From CAMCSH01 sp043748535 (GTDB lineage: Bacteria; Verrucomicrobiota; Lentisphaeria; Lentisphaerales; Lentisphaeraceae): a DNA stretch of 14,850 bases. Below, piece by piece: positions 13,257 through 14,850 of the stretch. The notes beneath the pieces are model-generated. The model made no database searches. It was not told the origin of the DNA and saw only the letters and a program-made list of their open reading frames with translations. Both the position numbers and the translations under genes were made by a program. The DNA lies in NCBI GenBank assembly GCA_043748535.1, contig JAYTMY010000257.1, forward strand, positions 1 through 14,850, written 5' to 3'. Positions within the stretch are counted from its first letter, which is position 1. Every line of letters begins with the position of its first letter.

Positions 13257-13934
13257 TTAAAACAGGGTCAATTGCACCGGCTCCTTGCCGCTGGCGGCGC
13301 GGACGGGAGCGAAGCTGCGGCGGTGGATGTCGCAGGGGCCGTGTTGACGCAGGGCGGCGAGGTGTTCGGGGGTGCCGTAACCGGCATGGCGCTCAAAGCC
13401 ATATTGCGGGAAACGCAAAGTGAGTTGGCGCATCAAGGCGTCGCGGTGCTCTTTGGCGAGGATCGAGGCGGCACCGATCGACCACGACAAGGCGTCGCCC
13501 TTGACGATGGCTTGGAAGGGGAAAGGCATACCTTTCACGGGCAAACCGTCGATCAGGCAGAAATCTGGCGGGACGAGCAGGCCTTCGGCGGCGCGGCGCA
13601 TCGCCAGGTGAGTGGCGCGGAGGATGTTGAGCGAGTCGATTTCATCAGCTTCGGCGACGCCGAGCGACCATTCCACGGCCGGGTCGGCGATGAGGGCGGC
13701 GGCGAGCTCGGCGCGACGATCGGCGCTGAGGACTTTCGAGTCGGCAATACCGGCGAGGGCTTTGGCCCCCGGACGGAGAAGAACAGCTGCAGCAACGACG
13801 GGGCCGGCCAGGGGTCCCCGGCCGGCCTCGTCGATACCGCAGATGCGCACGCGGCCCGCGCCACGCGCCGCGTTCTCGTAGGCGAAAGAATCGACTACGG
13901 GAGCGGGGCGGGAGCGAGGCGAGCCGCGGGGCAT
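13257..13934 (-). CDS. rnhB: Ribonuclease HII
   Basis: The 225 aa protein cleaves the RNA strand of RNA:DNA hybrids, including single ribonucleotides misincorporated in DNA. All family motifs are present: GIDEAGRGPLAGPV (33-46) with catalytic Asp35 and Glu36, the ADSKVLS box at 64-70, LIDG with Asp129, KGDA with Asp147, ASILAKEHRD at 157-166, and the C-terminal HAGYGTPEH...DIHRRSF block. A hydrophilic extension of about 30 residues precedes the core, so a later start is possible, though no internal ATG in it is better. The protein ends QLTLF, which resembles the bacterial sliding-clamp-binding pentapeptide. It lies 8 bp after rplS in the usual trmD-rplS-rnhB order. Confidence 0.96.
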   Translation of the reverse strand: MPRGSPRSRPAPVVDSFAYENAARGAGRVRICGIDEAGRGPLAGPVVAAAVLLRPGAKALAGIADSKVLSADRRAELAAALIADPAVEWSLGVAEADEIDSLNILRATHLAMRRAAEGLLVPPDFCLIDGLPVKGMPFPFQAIVKGDALSWSIGAASILAKEHRDALMRQLTLRFPQYGFERHAGYGTPEHLAALRQHGPCDIHRRSFAPVRAASGKEPVQLTLF

Positions 13935-13942
13935 CCGGAAGC

Positions 13943-14302
13943 TTAGTTGCGGCTAGCTTCTTGGATGCGAGCGGCTTTACCCACTTTGTCGCGCAGGTAG
14001 TAGAGCTTGGCGCGGCGAACCGAACCACGACGCTCGACGGTGACGCTGTCGACGAGGGGGGAGTTGAGCGGGAAGATCCGCTCAACGCCTTGGCCGAAGG
14101 AGACGCGGCGGACGGTGATGTTGGCGGAGTTGCCTTCGCCTTTCAGGGAGATGACGACGCCCGAGTAAGCCTGGAGGCGGAAGGCGCCGGCTTTTTCAGC
14201 GTCGGGGATCTTCACTTGGACTTTGACGGTGTCGCCGATGCCGAAATTGACGGCATCTTTCTTGACGTATTCACGCAGGATTTTCTGGTACTTGGAGCTC
14301 AT
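13943..14302 (-). CDS. rplS: 50S ribosomal protein bL19
   Basis: The 119 aa protein is of normal length for bL19, which lies at the subunit interface of the ribosome. Recognisable blocks are FGIGDTVKVQVKIP (20-33), YSGVVISLKGEG (46-57), TVRRVSFGQGVERIFPLNSP (63-82) and VRRAKLYYLRDKVGKAARI (95-113). Start: AGGA lies 7 nt upstream of the ATG, which overlaps the trmD stop as ATGA (14299-14302), indicating translational coupling. Confidence 0.98.
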   Translation of the reverse strand: MSSKYQKILREYVKKDAVNFGIGDTVKVQVKIPDAEKAGAFRLQAYSGVVISLKGEGNSANITVRRVSFGQGVERIFPLNSPLVDSVTVERRGSVRRAKLYYLRDKVGKAARIQEASRN

Positions 14303-14850
14303 TTTGATTCCTTTTTGATCAGGTCGGGTCGCGTTTCACGGAGGCGTTGGTGCGACTGTTCCTTTCGCCATTTTTCGATTTCACGGTGGTTGCCGGAGAG
14401 GAGGACTTCGGGCACTGACATGCCGCGGAAGTTTTCGGGCCTGGTATACTGCGGGTGTTCGAGGTAGTCTTCATGACTGAAGGACTCGGACACCGCGGAC
14501 TGATCGCAGCCGAGGGCTCCGGGGAGGAGCCTGACACAGGCGTCGGTGATCACCATGGCAGCAAGGTTGCCGGAGGTAAGCACGTAGTCGCCGATAGAGA
14601 GCTCACGATCAACAAGGGCCTGGCGGACGCGAGCGTCGATGCCTTCGTAGTGGCCGCAGATGAAGATCAGATGCTCTTCTCGGGACAGGGCCCGGGCGTC
14701 GGCCTGGCGGAACTGGTCACCGGCAGGGCCCATCAGGAGGACCTTGGTGGTGGGAGTTCGCAGGGCTTCGACAGCCGCGAAGAGAGGTTCACAGAGCATC
14801 ACTTGGCCGGGGCCGCCGCCGTAGGGACTGTCGTCGACCCGGCGGTGTTT
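14299..14850 (-). CDS. trmD: tRNA (guanine37-N1)-methyltransferase, partial (N-terminus beyond the window)
   Basis: The frame is open to the right edge of the window, so 183 C-terminal residues are visible of an expected ~250. TrmD methylates G37 of tRNAs with S-adenosylmethionine, bound in a trefoil knot, to prevent frameshifting. Visible signatures are VDDSPYGGGPG near the edge, FICGHYEGIDARV, SIGDYVLTSGNLAAM (usually GDYVLTGGELPAM), RLLPGALG, HPQYTRPENFRG and VPEVLLSGNH. The usual 'DSF' holding the catalytic Asp (Asp169 in the E. coli protein) reads ESF here. Its stop overlaps the rplS start. Upstream genes rimM and rpsP would be expected beyond the window. Confidence 0.96.
   Translation of the reverse strand, partial: KHRRVDDSPYGGGPGQVMLCEPLFAAVEALRTPTTKVLLMGPAGDQFRQADARALSREEHLIFICGHYEGIDARVRQALVDRELSIGDYVLTSGNLAAMVITDACVRLLPGALGCDQSAVSESFSHEDYLEHPQYTRPENFRGMSVPEVLLSGNHREIEKWRKEQSHQRLRETRPDLIKKESK

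Overview
The window looks like a chromosomal segment of a Verrucomicrobiota or related PVC-group bacterium. This rests on three things: an ECF sigma factor of the Rhodopirellula/Verrucomicrobium type, a FecR-like anti-sigma factor fused to a C-terminal beta-sandwich domain common in planctomycetes and verrucomicrobia, and intergenic heptamer and palindromic repeats of the kind those genomes carry. The assignment is an inference; no rRNA or tRNA gene is visible. GC is high over most of the window and clearly lower across about 3490-5600 and in the small zinc-ribbon gene near 12.8-13.0 kb.

Layout. (a) 1-287: no gene; one copy of a dispersed ~70 bp repeat, followed by short direct repeats. (b) 288-6978, minus strand: six genes for exported proteins. 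In transcription order they are a secreted helical-repeat protein, a small secreted protein, a DUF922-type putative zinc protease carrying a long coiled coil, a secreted beta-rich protein, a lipoprotein that resembles a shrunken sulfatase without its catalytic residues, and a di-heme cytochrome c peroxidase/MauG-like lipoprotein. The first four overlap one another by 4 bp, as do the last two; a 68 bp gap separates the two blocks. (c) 6979-7331: intergenic, with a possible leader ORF and a weak promoter. (d) 7332-9139, minus strand: FecR-like anti-sigma factor and ECF sigma factor, overlapping by 4 bp. (e) 9140-9429: divergent intergenic region. (f) 9430-13028, plus strand: an MFS transporter, a heptamer repeat array, an ABC-2 permease/ATPase pair overlapping by 4 bp, and a small zinc-ribbon protein. 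(g) 13029-13256: no gene; palindromic repeats including the second copy of the ~70 bp element. (h) 13257-14850, minus strand: the conserved housekeeping cluster trmD (cut by the window edge), rplS, rnhB.

How the parts may work together. The sigma/FecR pair would sense an envelope signal and could drive the co-directional exported-protein operon just downstream; this is inferred from position only. The operon is the least ordinary part of the window. All its products appear destined for the envelope, yet only the peroxidase has a clear catalytic assignment and the DUF922 protein a probable one. The TTG-started DUF922 gene has no signal peptide of its own, while the gene it overlaps does, so the two may be one secreted protein split by a frameshift. 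The pairing of a catalytically dead sulfatase-like lipoprotein with a di-heme peroxidase lipoprotein is also notable.
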